Shown here: piece after piece, positions 35,327-44,338 of the stretch
Layout of the letters: every line of letters begins with the position of its first letter
How positions within the stretch are numbered: position 1 is the stretch's first letter
Notes under the pieces: model-generated
The model's database searches: none
The model's input: only the letters and a program-made list of their open reading frames with translations
Told to the model about the DNA's origin: nothing
Translations under genes and position numbers: made by a program
Source: Halorussus ruber
GTDB taxonomy: Archaea > Halobacteriota > Halobacteria > Halobacteriales > Haladaptataceae
Assembly: GCF_004765785.1 (NCBI RefSeq)
Contig: NZ_ML219769.1
Coordinates: 1-64,000, forward strand
Direction: 5' to 3'
Length of the DNA stretch: 64,000 bases

Positions 35327-36580
35327 ATGCCAGAAAGCGAAGTCAGGAGCGATTTTGCGCTCGACCGGACGCAGGAGCGCCTCGAAGAGTATCTTACTAC
35401 GGTCTTCGCCGCAAGCGAGGTAACCGTTGACCAGCAGGAGGGCGCGTGGCGTATCACCAGCCAATCGGATACCCCGACGGGAATCGGGCCGTTGGATAGC
35501 GCACTTGCGAGGGCGGACGACGGGAGGATTCGGTTAGTGCCCGCGGCCGAAATAGCGGAATCAGGTGAGACTGACGTCGAACTCGGTCCGGACGAGTACG
35601 TTCGCGCTCCGGACGGGGAACTCGTGGAGGCGATTCTCGAGGAGGATGCGGACTCCAGTCCGGTCGGTCGTTGGCGCGTCGGAGACGGTATCAGCGATAT
35701 TCCGGACCCGGATTGGCTCGCCGAGTCGCCAATCGAAGTTACTAATCGGTCCTTCCGACCGTACTACGACCGAACGGCCGTTTGTATCGTCTTCGAGGCC
35801 TCAGTCGAGACGGTCAGCGAGTTCGAGCAAACGATTGTGGTCCCGATTGCAGTCGACGCGGAGACCGGCGAACGACTCCCGAAACTAGCGGCGTGGTTCG
35901 ACTCGGTAACTGCTGAACCGCAACCCGGCGACGGACGGGTCGAAGTGGTAGAAGAGTCGGTCTCCGCTGACGCACTCGATGGTGTTCGGTCTGCCGCGCA
36001 GTCGCACGCGGAATCGGTTTTGTCTCCGAAGTTGGAGTCGATTCGTGACCGGTCGCTGCGCGCCGCGAACGTCGAGCTAGAGGAGTACGCCGGGCTTCAA
36101 GACGACAGAATCGAGGAGCTACGAGCGGAGCGAGAGCGAGTCGCCGAGAAGCTAGAGGCGGTCGGGCGCGAACTGGAGGACGCCGCCGACAGGGCGGAGC
36201 GACTCGCGGCGATGGAAGAGCGGTCGGAGCTGCGCGAGGAGCGCGAGGAAATCGAGTCCGAACTCGAAGCGCTGGAGTCGAAGCGGGAGCGAGACTATCC
36301 GGAGAAGCGGCGCGAGGTTCGGGAGCGACACGCAGTCGAGGTCGCGCTCGAAGCGGTGACGGTGACGGTCGTCGAGTACGAGAAGGGCGACCTCGTCGTC
36401 GGTCTCGCGGAAGGCGGTCGGAGTCGTTCGGTTACGCTCCCGTACGGTCGAGGAGTCGGAGTGACCGACGCGGTCACCTGCAACCGGTGTGGTTGCAGTC
36501 TCGACGCCCAGACTTCGGCCCGCATCGGGGAAGCGGGCGTCGTCTGTCGTTCCTGTCGAAGCGAGCGATCGGGTCGCTAA
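35327..36580 (+). CDS. coiled-coil zinc-ribbon protein, helicase partner
   Basis: A 417-residue acidic protein. Residues 1-210 are mixed alpha/beta (PDPDWLAESPIEVTNRSFRP looks like a conserved core). Residues about 245-345 form a long coiled coil rich in Glu and Arg (RIEELRAERERVAEKLEAVG, LREEREEIESELEALESKRE). The C-terminus carries a zinc ribbon: VTCNRCGCSL and VVCRSCRSE. The gene starts 2 bases after the helicase stop and is probably a dedicated partner that couples the Snf2 motor to DNA or to the other island proteins. Confidence 0.65.
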   Translation: MPESEVRSDFALDRTQERLEEYLTTVFAASEVTVDQQEGAWRITSQSDTPTGIGPLDSALARADDGRIRLVPAAEIAESGETDVELGPDEYVRAPDGELVEAILEEDADSSPVGRWRVGDGISDIPDPDWLAESPIEVTNRSFRPYYDRTAVCIVFEASVETVSEFEQTIVVPIAVDAETGERLPKLAAWFDSVTAEPQPGDGRVEVVEESVSADALDGVRSAAQSHAESVLSPKLESIRDRSLRAANVELEEYAGLQDDRIEELRAERERVAEKLEAVGRELEDAADRAERLAAMEERSELREEREEIESELEALESKRERDYPEKRREVRERHAVEVALEAVTVTVVEYEKGDLVVGLAEGGRSRSVTLPYGRGVGVTDAVTCNRCGCSLDAQTSARIGEAGVVCRSCRSERSGR

Positions 36581-37037
36581 GTTGCTGGTTCGCTGGTTCG
36601 GTTTGGCTTCGTTCGCGCGGGTACCGGGCCGCGTCGGGAGTGCCTCCTCGGGTGGCGTTTCCGGAGAGTGCAGGCGTTCACCCGTTCGGCCGCGAGTGCG
36701 ACAGCCTCGTCTGGAGGAGTCTCCTCGCGCTCCGATTCTAGCGAGTCCTGCCCGGTTGACAGTCGGGCGCGGGTCACCCATTCGCAACCCGACGCCGCCG
36801 TCTCTCCTCCTCCGTCAGAAGCCTCGCCGTGAGCGTCGGCGAGGTGATTCGGAGCCGCGAAACGGACGGGACGGGTTCCACGAACGGACTCACGAGCGGC
36901 GACCGGGTGTGGAAAGAAATGAAATTAATCGTTTAACAATTCAAAAACATGCTTGAATCGGGGTGTGCGGTGCCGTAACCGGCGCGGGTGATTCGACAGG
37001 AATCGCCGCATTCGGCGGGATTCATCATTCATGCATC
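36581..37037. other. non-coding gap before methyltransferase C
   Basis: About 450 bases with no convincing gene. A perfect 8-bp hairpin (CCTCGCCG, 7-base loop, CGGCGAGG) lies at 36822-36844 and could be a terminator for the helicase operon. An A+T-rich segment at 36915-36960 precedes the next promoter. Confidence 0.5.
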
Positions 37038-37044
37038 TTTATGA
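37038..37044 (+). promoter_or_regulatory. TATA box of methyltransferase C
   Basis: TTTATGA 32 bases upstream of ATG 37076; the in-frame ATG at 37031 lies before this box and cannot be the start. Confidence 0.6.
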
Positions 37045-37075
37045 AGGGACTGTTCGACTACACGGGTACCTAGCT

Positions 37076-39757
37076 ATGACGGACGATTCTGGCCGGACTG
37101 AACTCCCAATCGAACGCGGGTTCCCTATCGAGCGCATCAACGAAATCGCCGAGAAGGAGAGCCGAGCGAAGCAGTACTATCGGCCGATTTACACCATGCA
37201 CAAGTGGTGGGCGCGACGCCCCGGCAGCGTCTTCCGCGCCATCTGTCTCTACACCCTCCTCGACGACCCGGACGACGTGTCCGTCTACGAGCCGGGCGAG
37301 AACCAGTCGCTCGCCGACTTCGGCGAAGGCTCCGACGAGATTCAGGAACTCATCGAGAACGTAGACCAAGCCGACCCCGAGAGCCTCTGGAAGCTCTACC
37401 CCAAGGACGTTCGCGTCGAGGAGAAGAAAATCCTCGACCCCTTCATGGGCGGCGGTACCTCGCTGGTCGAGGCCTCGCGCTTCGGCGCGGAGTCCGTCGG
37501 CTACGACTTGAATCCCGTCGCGTGGTTCGTCACCAAGAAGGAACTCGAAGCGGGCCGGACGGACGTAGAGGAGCTACAGGCCGCGTTCGAGCAGGTGAAA
37601 GACGACGTGGCCGACGAGATTACCCAGTACTACCGGACGCCCTGCCCCAACGCCGACGTGGACGAGGAGGCCGCCGACAACGACGACCGCCTCGACCACG
37701 GTCACGACCACGAGGCCGACGTGATGTACAACTTCTGGGTGAAGGAACTAGACTGTACGGCGTGCGGGCACACGGTCCCGCTGTTCAAGGACTACCGCGT
37801 GGCGAAGGGTCGGTACGACAACGACGACAAGTACAACGTCCTCTGTCCCGACTGCGGCGACATCGTGCTGGTGGACGACTGGCAGAGCGAGTGCAGTTGC
37901 TCGTCGTGTGCCCACGAGTTCGTTCCCAAGGAGGGCAATACCTCCGGAAGCAAGTACACCTGTCCTGACTGCGGCCAGAAGTACGGCATCACCGACGCGA
38001 TTCAGGAACAGGGTGGCTTCGACTTGCGACTCTACGCAGTAGAGTACTACTGTCCCACATGCGACGAACATGGTTCTCGAAGTGACGCAAAGGGATATAA
38101 GCCAGTAGGTGAATTTGACGAAGCATTGTTCTCCGAGGCCGCATTCGAGTGGGAAGAGAACGAGGAATTACACGAGTACGTTCCTGACGAAGAGATACCC
38201 AAAGGGCACCTGACTTCGGACCGGAATCCTGTCTTCGACCACGGCTACAAAGACTGGACAGATATGTACACAGAGAGACAGCTTCTCGCGCTCTCAAAAC
38301 TTATGCGGTCCATCGAGGAGATTGATTCCCAGAATGCGAAGGAGTACGTTCTTCTCGCCCTATCTGACTCGATTATGTTCCAGAATCTCTTCACGATGTA
38401 CAACTATACCGGGAATAAGATTGAGTCTGCACTTCATCGGATGAAGGCGTTCCCGCCTCAGAATGACATGATTGAGGCGAACGTCTGGGGAACGAAGTAC
38501 GGCAGGGGGACATTCGAAAAAACATGGGACATGGTAATCTCTGGTGTTGAGTATGCTCACGCTCCTACTGAGCGTCACGTTGAAAATGGCGAGAACAGAG
38601 AGACCGACTCCTACAAACAACCGATTGGGAAAAACACGGACATATACCGTGGGGATATGCGGCTTATCGAGGACGAAAACGAGTATGACGCCGTCATCAC
38701 CGACCCACCGTACTACGACAACGTCATCTACTCGGAGGTGGCCGATTACTTCTACATCTGGCAAAAGATACTCCTCGAAGGCGAATATGAGGGCTTCGAT
38801 GCTGAGAAAACTCCTCGCGCAGAATCTATCGTCACAAATCCCTACCTCGACAAAACTGCCGAAGACTTCGAACACGAGATGGGACAGGCACTTGAAGTCA
38901 TCAACAACGCGCTGGTAGATGATGGTGTTCTAACATTCACGTACCACCATGCTGGGTCTGAATCGTGGGGTGAATTGCTAGAATCGCTCTGCGATAACGG
39001 ATTTGAAGTGACTGCAACGTACCCGATTTCTTCGGACCTTGCTAAGTTTATCGAGGGCGAAGCAGTCGCGTTCGACATTGCAGTCGTCGCTCGTCCCATC
39101 GAAGAACGAGAACCGATTACGTGGCGGAATCTCCGGCGCAACATCATCAAAACCGCCCAAGAGACCCGCGAACAACTCGAAGAAAATCGAGACCTCAAGT
39201 CCGGCGACATCGGCGTCATCGAGATGGGCGAGTGCTATCACGAGTACTCGAAACACCACGGCGAGGTCCGGCGATTCGGCGACATCATGTCCGCGAAGGA
39301 CGTGGTGGACGAGATTTACGGCATCATCCAAGAGAACAGCGAACTGGGCGAAGTCGAGGTGTTCCTGAGCCTCCTCGATACGCACAACCCGACTTACGAC
39401 GATGTGAATCTGGAGTGTCGGTCGGCGAACGTCACCCCCGAGGAGTTGAAGGACAAGAAGTTGTTCTCCACGCGGGACGGATTCAGCCTCGGGACGTGGG
39501 ACGACGACGACCGCCGGGCGTACATCGAGAGTCGGGTCAACGGCACCATCGACGAGTCGCTGTCGGCGCTCGACAAGGCCCAGTTCCTGCGGTACCGCTA
39601 CGAACACGGCAAGACCGTGGGCAACTACCTGAAGAAGTGGAGTGACGACGACGACCTCCGAGAGACGTGTGAGTCGCTCGCCGAGGTGACCGACGACGAC
39701 GGATACGAGCGCATGCTCGGCGGGGACCGCTCGCTCGGAAGCTTCGACGAGGAGTGA
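37076..39757 (+). CDS. DUF1156-type adenine methyltransferase C
   Basis: An 893-residue paralogue of A and B: ELPIERGFPIERINEIAEKE, MHKWWARR, DPFMGGGTSLVEASRFGAE, zinc ribbons with five CxxC pairs (a His-rich insertion, DRLDHGHDHEADVMY, precedes them), DPPYYDNVIYSE at residue 543, TFTYHHAGSESWGELL, and C-terminal LDKAQFLRYRYEHGKTVGNY. The DNA of the zinc-ribbon region is nearly identical to A over blocks of 30 bases or more, while 38060-39110 is A+T-richer and divergent. It has its own promoter and no operon partner. It should methylate adenine in its own target site, possibly different from those of A and B. Confidence 0.85.
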   Translation: MTDDSGRTELPIERGFPIERINEIAEKESRAKQYYRPIYTMHKWWARRPGSVFRAICLYTLLDDPDDVSVYEPGENQSLADFGEGSDEIQELIENVDQADPESLWKLYPKDVRVEEKKILDPFMGGGTSLVEASRFGAESVGYDLNPVAWFVTKKELEAGRTDVEELQAAFEQVKDDVADEITQYYRTPCPNADVDEEAADNDDRLDHGHDHEADVMYNFWVKELDCTACGHTVPLFKDYRVAKGRYDNDDKYNVLCPDCGDIVLVDDWQSECSCSSCAHEFVPKEGNTSGSKYTCPDCGQKYGITDAIQEQGGFDLRLYAVEYYCPTCDEHGSRSDAKGYKPVGEFDEALFSEAAFEWEENEELHEYVPDEEIPKGHLTSDRNPVFDHGYKDWTDMYTERQLLALSKLMRSIEEIDSQNAKEYVLLALSDSIMFQNLFTMYNYTGNKIESALHRMKAFPPQNDMIEANVWGTKYGRGTFEKTWDMVISGVEYAHAPTERHVENGENRETDSYKQPIGKNTDIYRGDMRLIEDENEYDAVITDPPYYDNVIYSEVADYFYIWQKILLEGEYEGFDAEKTPRAESIVTNPYLDKTAEDFEHEMGQALEVINNALVDDGVLTFTYHHAGSESWGELLESLCDNGFEVTATYPISSDLAKFIEGEAVAFDIAVVARPIEEREPITWRNLRRNIIKTAQETREQLEENRDLKSGDIGVIEMGECYHEYSKHHGEVRRFGDIMSAKDVVDEIYGIIQENSELGEVEVFLSLLDTHNPTYDDVNLECRSANVTPEELKDKKLFSTRDGFSLGTWDDDDRRAYIESRVNGTIDESLSALDKAQFLRYRYEHGKTVGNYLKKWSDDDDLRETCESLAEVTDDDGYERMLGGDRSLGSFDEE

Positions 39758-39789
39758 CCGGCGTCCGAATCTCGTCCCTCGCGGGGGAG

Positions 39790-41193
39790 CTACGAGGGGG
39801 CCTCCTCGGAGGAATCGGCGTACAGGCGTTCGAGCTGCGTCCGGAGTGACTCGGCGAGCGACCCGGCTTGGGTAATGCGGATTGGATGGTGGTCAACGCG
39901 CGTGTTGATGCGGCGGTCGTCGTCGGTGACGAGCAGTCCGTTCTCCTCTCCTCGCCAGTCGTCTGCGGCTGGATTACCGAAGACGAGTTCCTCGTCGTGA
40001 CGCATGTAGGCGAGGTACTCGAGGAGTTCTCGAACGCCGCGCTCGACGGTATCCTTGCCCGACCGCCCCGAGCCGTGATACTTCGCCTCGACCACTAACG
40101 ACCGCTGCGGGTCGATGGAGCCGTCGCGTTCGTAGACGACGAGCACGTCCGGGCGTTTCGTCCTGACTTGCGACCCGGCGTCGAAGAGGTCACCGGCTAT
40201 CTCTTTGGTTCGTGTTCGTATCGCTTCCCGTCGCGTCACCGACGCGGCGTCTACGTCGGCCGTATCACCGAGGAACGAGAACTGTTTCGACCGGGCCGCC
40301 TGTTCGTAAAATACGGAGATGTGGTCGCCGTTGTCGAGTTCGAAGGAACCGACGGCGTCACGGTTAGTCTGAATCGGTGCGAGCTCACCGTCAGTTCCGA
40401 GTATCTCCTCTAACGTCTCGATGACGGCGAAGAGCACGTAGAGTTCGAAGAGCGTGCTGTACTGCTGGTCGGGTGAGTGGCCGCTGTCGGTTGGAACGAT
40501 GAGCGTATTCGACAGAAGATCTGTCAGAAGCTCTCGGTCAACTTCGGTCGAGAGGAGTTCTTCGTAGCGGAGGTAGCGTTCGGCAGCGTCTCGGTAGAGT
40601 GCGTGCCGTGACCGAGACGCGGTTTCGAGCATCGCGTTCGTCGGTTCGCCGGTATCCGGGTCGCGGATTCGGTCGAGATTGACGTTCCCCTCGATTGTCT
40701 GGCGCGTCCGACCGAGGAGCTGTTCGCCCCATCTGCTCCCCCAATCGTACGTGGCTAATTCGTCCGCCCACGTTTCCAGGCCCGCGTCGAGTCGTTGGAG
40801 CAGCGCGCGCAGGACGATGTTCTCGTCGAGGTCGTACTCTTCGTATCGGGACTGGGTGACGAACACCGTTTGGTCATCGGGGTCCCGGCTATACCGCTCC
40901 CGAATCGTCTTGCTCCAATCAACCCGGCTTGAGACTTCTGAATGGGTGATGTTCTCCTCGGTTGACGTTCCCGTCCGGAGTTCACGAACCCGCGGGCGCA
41001 ACTCTTCGGCGAACGCGACGGTGTCTGCTTCCAGCAAGTAATGGAGGATGAGTAAATCGTCAAACCCGGCGATGCGTTCACCGAACGCAGCCTCAGCTAA
41101 CGCACCACCGATGACGTCACTATTGAGCTCCCCCGAGAGGACGTACAGCTCCAGATTCTCGGCCACCGCGTCGATCAATTCCTCGGGCTTCAT
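39790..41193 (-). CDS. PD-(D/E)XK nuclease partner of the EVE-McrB protein
   Basis: A 467-residue protein. The N-terminal 300 residues are helical; the C-terminal part has a restriction-endonuclease core: TKRPDVLVVYERDG, then RSLVVEAKYHGSG (D...E-A-K, about residues 360-390). Its start lies 15 bases after the stop of the McrB-like gene, so it takes the position of McrC in this second two-gene unit though its sequence is unlike the McrC at 21883-23754. It would cleave DNA on activation by the ATPase. Confidence 0.7.
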   Translation of the reverse strand: MKPEELIDAVAENLELYVLSGELNSDVIGGALAEAAFGERIAGFDDLLILHYLLEADTVAFAEELRPRVRELRTGTSTEENITHSEVSSRVDWSKTIRERYSRDPDDQTVFVTQSRYEEYDLDENIVLRALLQRLDAGLETWADELATYDWGSRWGEQLLGRTRQTIEGNVNLDRIRDPDTGEPTNAMLETASRSRHALYRDAAERYLRYEELLSTEVDRELLTDLLSNTLIVPTDSGHSPDQQYSTLFELYVLFAVIETLEEILGTDGELAPIQTNRDAVGSFELDNGDHISVFYEQAARSKQFSFLGDTADVDAASVTRREAIRTRTKEIAGDLFDAGSQVRTKRPDVLVVYERDGSIDPQRSLVVEAKYHGSGRSGKDTVERGVRELLEYLAYMRHDEELVFGNPAADDWRGEENGLLVTDDDRRINTRVDHHPIRITQAGSLAESLRTQLERLYADSSEEAPS

Positions 41194-41208
41194 GCGATAG
41201 CTCCTCGT

Positions 41209-43842
41209 CTATCCGCGGAATTGTTCCTTCGCTGCGGTCTCGATTCGCTCGGTACTCACTCGGGACAGCGACGCTAGCTTCTCGATTACGTCGTCGCGTC
41301 GTCGGTCGAGCATCCCCTCCATCTGCGGGAACGCGTACGCCACAACCGCATCTGCAACTGCACGATTACGTTGTTCCTTCGTCGCACGTGGGAGTCCTGC
41401 GACGTACCCTAGCATGTCTTCCGCGATGGCAGGCCCGAGACTCCGGGCATGCTCGTCTTCGTTCATAATTCGCCACGCCGAGAGCACGCCAGCCACCACG
41501 GGACTTTGCGGTTCAAGGTCGATATCCTCCCACTCGGCCAGATACCCCGCGATGAACTCCTCCGGCGTCGGGGCTGCGTCTTCGGCGTCAGGAATCTCGG
41601 GAGCGCCGACCCGGATGAACGTGAACCGACGCATGAACGCGTAGCTCATGTCGTACAGCGACGTTTTGTCGTAGCTGTTCATCGTGGCGAGCAACCGCCA
41701 CGAGTCAGGCACGATAAACTCTTCGAGCGGGAGGTCCGTTCCGCCCGATTCGCTACTGTCGTCGTCTTCGTCACCGTCAGTAGGAGCATCTTCCGCTTGT
41801 GCTGGCCGGACGAGAATCTCGTTCTCCTGCTTTGTCTCGTAGGGAAGTTGGACGTGTTGGCCGGAGAGAACAGTAAACAACTGGCCGAACGCCTTGTCGA
41901 TATCCGACCGATTGATCTCGTCGATGACGGTCACGTCGTTTCGTTGCCGACCGTCCTGCTTGAACCGGCGGAGGAGCTGGCCCGGCTGGAATTTGAGTTC
42001 GCGGTCACCCTCGCGCGACGGCATGTAGCCGCCAATCGTCTCGAATGTCGACCAGTCGGCAGTTGCAGTAGTGAGATGCGTACCAGTATAGACGTCGTAT
42101 TCGTCGGCGAGATGGGTTGCGACTTGTTCCGCGAGTTCCGTTTTCCCGGTTCCGGGTGGGCCGGTGAAGACGATGTGGTTCCCTGCGTTGAGTGCAGCCT
42201 CGATTTGCTGGAGGAGTCCATCGAGGCTGATCGCCATCGTCTCAGGGAAGTGCAAGCCGTCGATCGTTTCCGGTGAGACGTCTATCTCGGGGGTAGCGGT
42301 GACGTCTAGCTTCGTGTCCTCGTCTTCACGTTCTCCTGGACCGAACTCGTTGAGACGGTCGAATTTCGGCTTGACCAATTCCAGTTTGGTTTCGACGCGG
42401 TCCCATCGGAGGACTTCGTTTGGTCGGTCGACACGGGTGAGATCGCGGATGGATCGCCAGTCGCTGGTGCGGAGATCTTTCCCGATGTTGAGACCGTACT
42501 GGACGTAGTTGTGGTTGATGCCGAGATAGAGTTGGTAGTGGTCCTTGTGGGATTCGCCTTCTTCGGGTTTCGGGTAGACACAACACCATCCGAAGTTCCC
42601 GAGTTTCTGCATCGACCCCATGTAATCGACGACATGCGTCTCTAAGTTCTCACCGTCAGCAAGGGTCAGGAGCTCCTCACAGAGAGAGTCGAAATGATGT
42701 CGCAGACGCGGCTTGAGGAGGTCATAGTACACACCGCCGAGGATTGCGTATGGACGCCATCCGTTTGTGATGTTACGGTCGTACTGCTGGTTGACCTCTT
42801 GTTCGTCTTTCTCGTATGCACGCTTGGTAAGTCGATTGCTCGCGTGCCGGTCAAGCGCCTTGACCCGGATTTCGTTAATCGGACTCTCCTCGGTGTCTTT
42901 GTTCCGCCAATACGCACAGAAATCCGCCGGCAGCTCGTCGTACAAATCATCGTAGACTGAAACGACGTCTCGTGGCCCTTCTTCGTGATCAGGGTCAATG
43001 GCGTGGAGGTGCGCAGACACGTCCCAGAGATGGTTCAGCAAGTAATCGGCGGTAAGATCCGGAAACGTCCCGAGTCCAAGTTCTCGCCCGAGGGCGGCGA
43101 TGGTGTCTGGGGCGACATCGACGCCACACCGCTCCTCGAGCGCGATGGAGATTTCACTACTCCAAGTGTCAACTAAGTCCTCGGCTTCGTCGGTGGTGAA
43201 GTCCATCGAGGTGCCATGGTCGTTGTGCGTCGTCCCGCGATATGGCCCCCAATTACAGAAGTACTCAACTAGCCCCTCTGCGGCAAGAACAGCCTCCTCG
43301 GGAGTTGGGTCCGCTTTCAGCTCACCGAACAACCAGAGCGCGGACTGAATCGCGGGAAGGTCAAAATAATACCCTTCAGATTCCACGTGAGGGCGAGACT
43401 GGTCGGGTGTTGGTCGATCAATCGTCCGAGCCCGTGCCCGAATCTCCTCGACTAGCGCTTTCGGAGTTCCCGAATCGATCTTCCGGTACGTGCTATCGAA
43501 TGACGGACCGTCGTAACCGAGTTTCTCTGCTGCCGTGGCGCTACTAATCGCGTTGTCCGAGTCGAGGAGGTAATGCCACGCGACGGGGAGGTGATATTCC
43601 GTGTGTTCGCGTTCGTAGACTCGGCTATCTGGGTCAGTCGCAGTCGTGTACTCGCCGGTTCGGATAGTTCCGTACCCGATAATGCCAGCCCCGTTGAGGA
43701 ACGAAAATACCTTGTCGCCTTCTGTTGCGCGTTGCGGAAACCGGTCTTTATCACCGTACGTCGATACGAATCCCTCGTGAAGCGGTTTCCGGCCATCATC
43801 CGGGAGGTGTCTTTTATTGGTGTTCACCCACCAGTACGTCAT
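41209..43842 (-). CDS. McrB-like AAA+ ATPase with EVE-like N-terminal domain
   Basis: An 877-residue protein. Residues 1-90 (MTYWWVNTNKRH, GDKVFSFLNGAGIIGYGTI) have the pattern of an EVE/PUA-like domain, which in defence proteins reads modified bases. A 450-residue helical middle follows. The AAA+ domain has Walker A FTGPPGTGKTELAEQVATHL (about residues 570-590), Walker B VTVIDEINRSDIDKAFGQL, sensor WRLLATMNSYDKTSLYDMSY and FMRRFTFIRV. This is a McrB-like motor with its own modification reader, upstream of a nuclease gene. Likely a type IV, modification-dependent restriction system. Confidence 0.75.
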   Translation of the reverse strand: MTYWWVNTNKRHLPDDGRKPLHEGFVSTYGDKDRFPQRATEGDKVFSFLNGAGIIGYGTIRTGEYTTATDPDSRVYEREHTEYHLPVAWHYLLDSDNAISSATAAEKLGYDGPSFDSTYRKIDSGTPKALVEEIRARARTIDRPTPDQSRPHVESEGYYFDLPAIQSALWLFGELKADPTPEEAVLAAEGLVEYFCNWGPYRGTTHNDHGTSMDFTTDEAEDLVDTWSSEISIALEERCGVDVAPDTIAALGRELGLGTFPDLTADYLLNHLWDVSAHLHAIDPDHEEGPRDVVSVYDDLYDELPADFCAYWRNKDTEESPINEIRVKALDRHASNRLTKRAYEKDEQEVNQQYDRNITNGWRPYAILGGVYYDLLKPRLRHHFDSLCEELLTLADGENLETHVVDYMGSMQKLGNFGWCCVYPKPEEGESHKDHYQLYLGINHNYVQYGLNIGKDLRTSDWRSIRDLTRVDRPNEVLRWDRVETKLELVKPKFDRLNEFGPGEREDEDTKLDVTATPEIDVSPETIDGLHFPETMAISLDGLLQQIEAALNAGNHIVFTGPPGTGKTELAEQVATHLADEYDVYTGTHLTTATADWSTFETIGGYMPSREGDRELKFQPGQLLRRFKQDGRQRNDVTVIDEINRSDIDKAFGQLFTVLSGQHVQLPYETKQENEILVRPAQAEDAPTDGDEDDDSSESGGTDLPLEEFIVPDSWRLLATMNSYDKTSLYDMSYAFMRRFTFIRVGAPEIPDAEDAAPTPEEFIAGYLAEWEDIDLEPQSPVVAGVLSAWRIMNEDEHARSLGPAIAEDMLGYVAGLPRATKEQRNRAVADAVVAYAFPQMEGMLDRRRDDVIEKLASLSRVSTERIETAAKEQFRG

Positions 43843-43942
43843 GTGTTATTTCGATACAGTTTCGCCGGATAATAGTTTCTACTTCCCTGACTCCCCGTCG
43901 CCGTTAGTACCACCAAACTAACCAACTAACTGGGCCACCTAG

Positions 43943-44163
43943 ATAGAGAAAGGCGCGCACCTCTTGTACGACAGCGTTGAGGCGAACGTCACGAACGAAC
44001 TCCTCGGCGTAGATGGCGACCGCGTCGAACGAATCACCAAAGACGACGGGGAGCACTACGCCCGCTTGCCCGGCGAGGAGGCGCTCGGTACCGTCGTCGC
44101 CGAGGGTCGTCTTGAGAGTGTTTCGGCTGGGTTCCCTGCCCTGTTTGGACTGTCCGCTCGACA
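43943..44163 (+). other. open fragment, unknown origin
   Basis: A frame without start codon reading LLYDSVEANVTNELLGVDGD then RVERITKDDGEHYARLPGEE looks coding-like (acidic, ordered) but is preceded by TAG and runs on into unrelated sequence. It is probably a piece of a lost gene at the island boundary. I cannot name the parent. Confidence 0.35.
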
Positions 44164-44205
44164 CTCCATTTCGGGTTTCGATGTCGCTTCAGGGGAAAAA
44201 AGACC

Positions 44206-44215
44206 TATCCGGATA
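44206..44215. promoter_or_regulatory. TATCCGGATA palindrome before a lipoprotein fragment
   Basis: Perfect 10-bp palindrome, 17 bases upstream of ATG 44233, the same site and spacing as at 14007-14016. Confidence 0.4.
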
Positions 44216-44232
44216 GTAAAGAATCGTCTGGT

Positions 44233-44335
44233 ATGCCAGCGCGAGCGACGAGACGTCGGTTTCTCACGGCGAGTGCAGGTGGCGCACTTACGACCCTTGC
44301 AGGGTGTACCGAGCTGGAAGAATCGCTCATCGAAA
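44233..44335 (+). pseudogene. N-terminal stub of a Tat lipoprotein
   Basis: MPARATRRRFLTASAGGALT then LAGC is a complete twin-arginine lipoprotein signal, followed by ELEESLIEI. The frame then runs into sequence that codes in another frame for a different protein, so only the first 30-35 codons of the original gene remain. Confidence 0.55.
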
Positions 44336-44338
44336 TCA

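Noticed and set aside
36487-36956. Frames of 84 and 155 codons after the coiled-coil protein
   Set aside because: Arg/Ser-rich translation unlike acidic haloarchaeal proteins, overlapping the end of a real gene, without promoter or family pattern.
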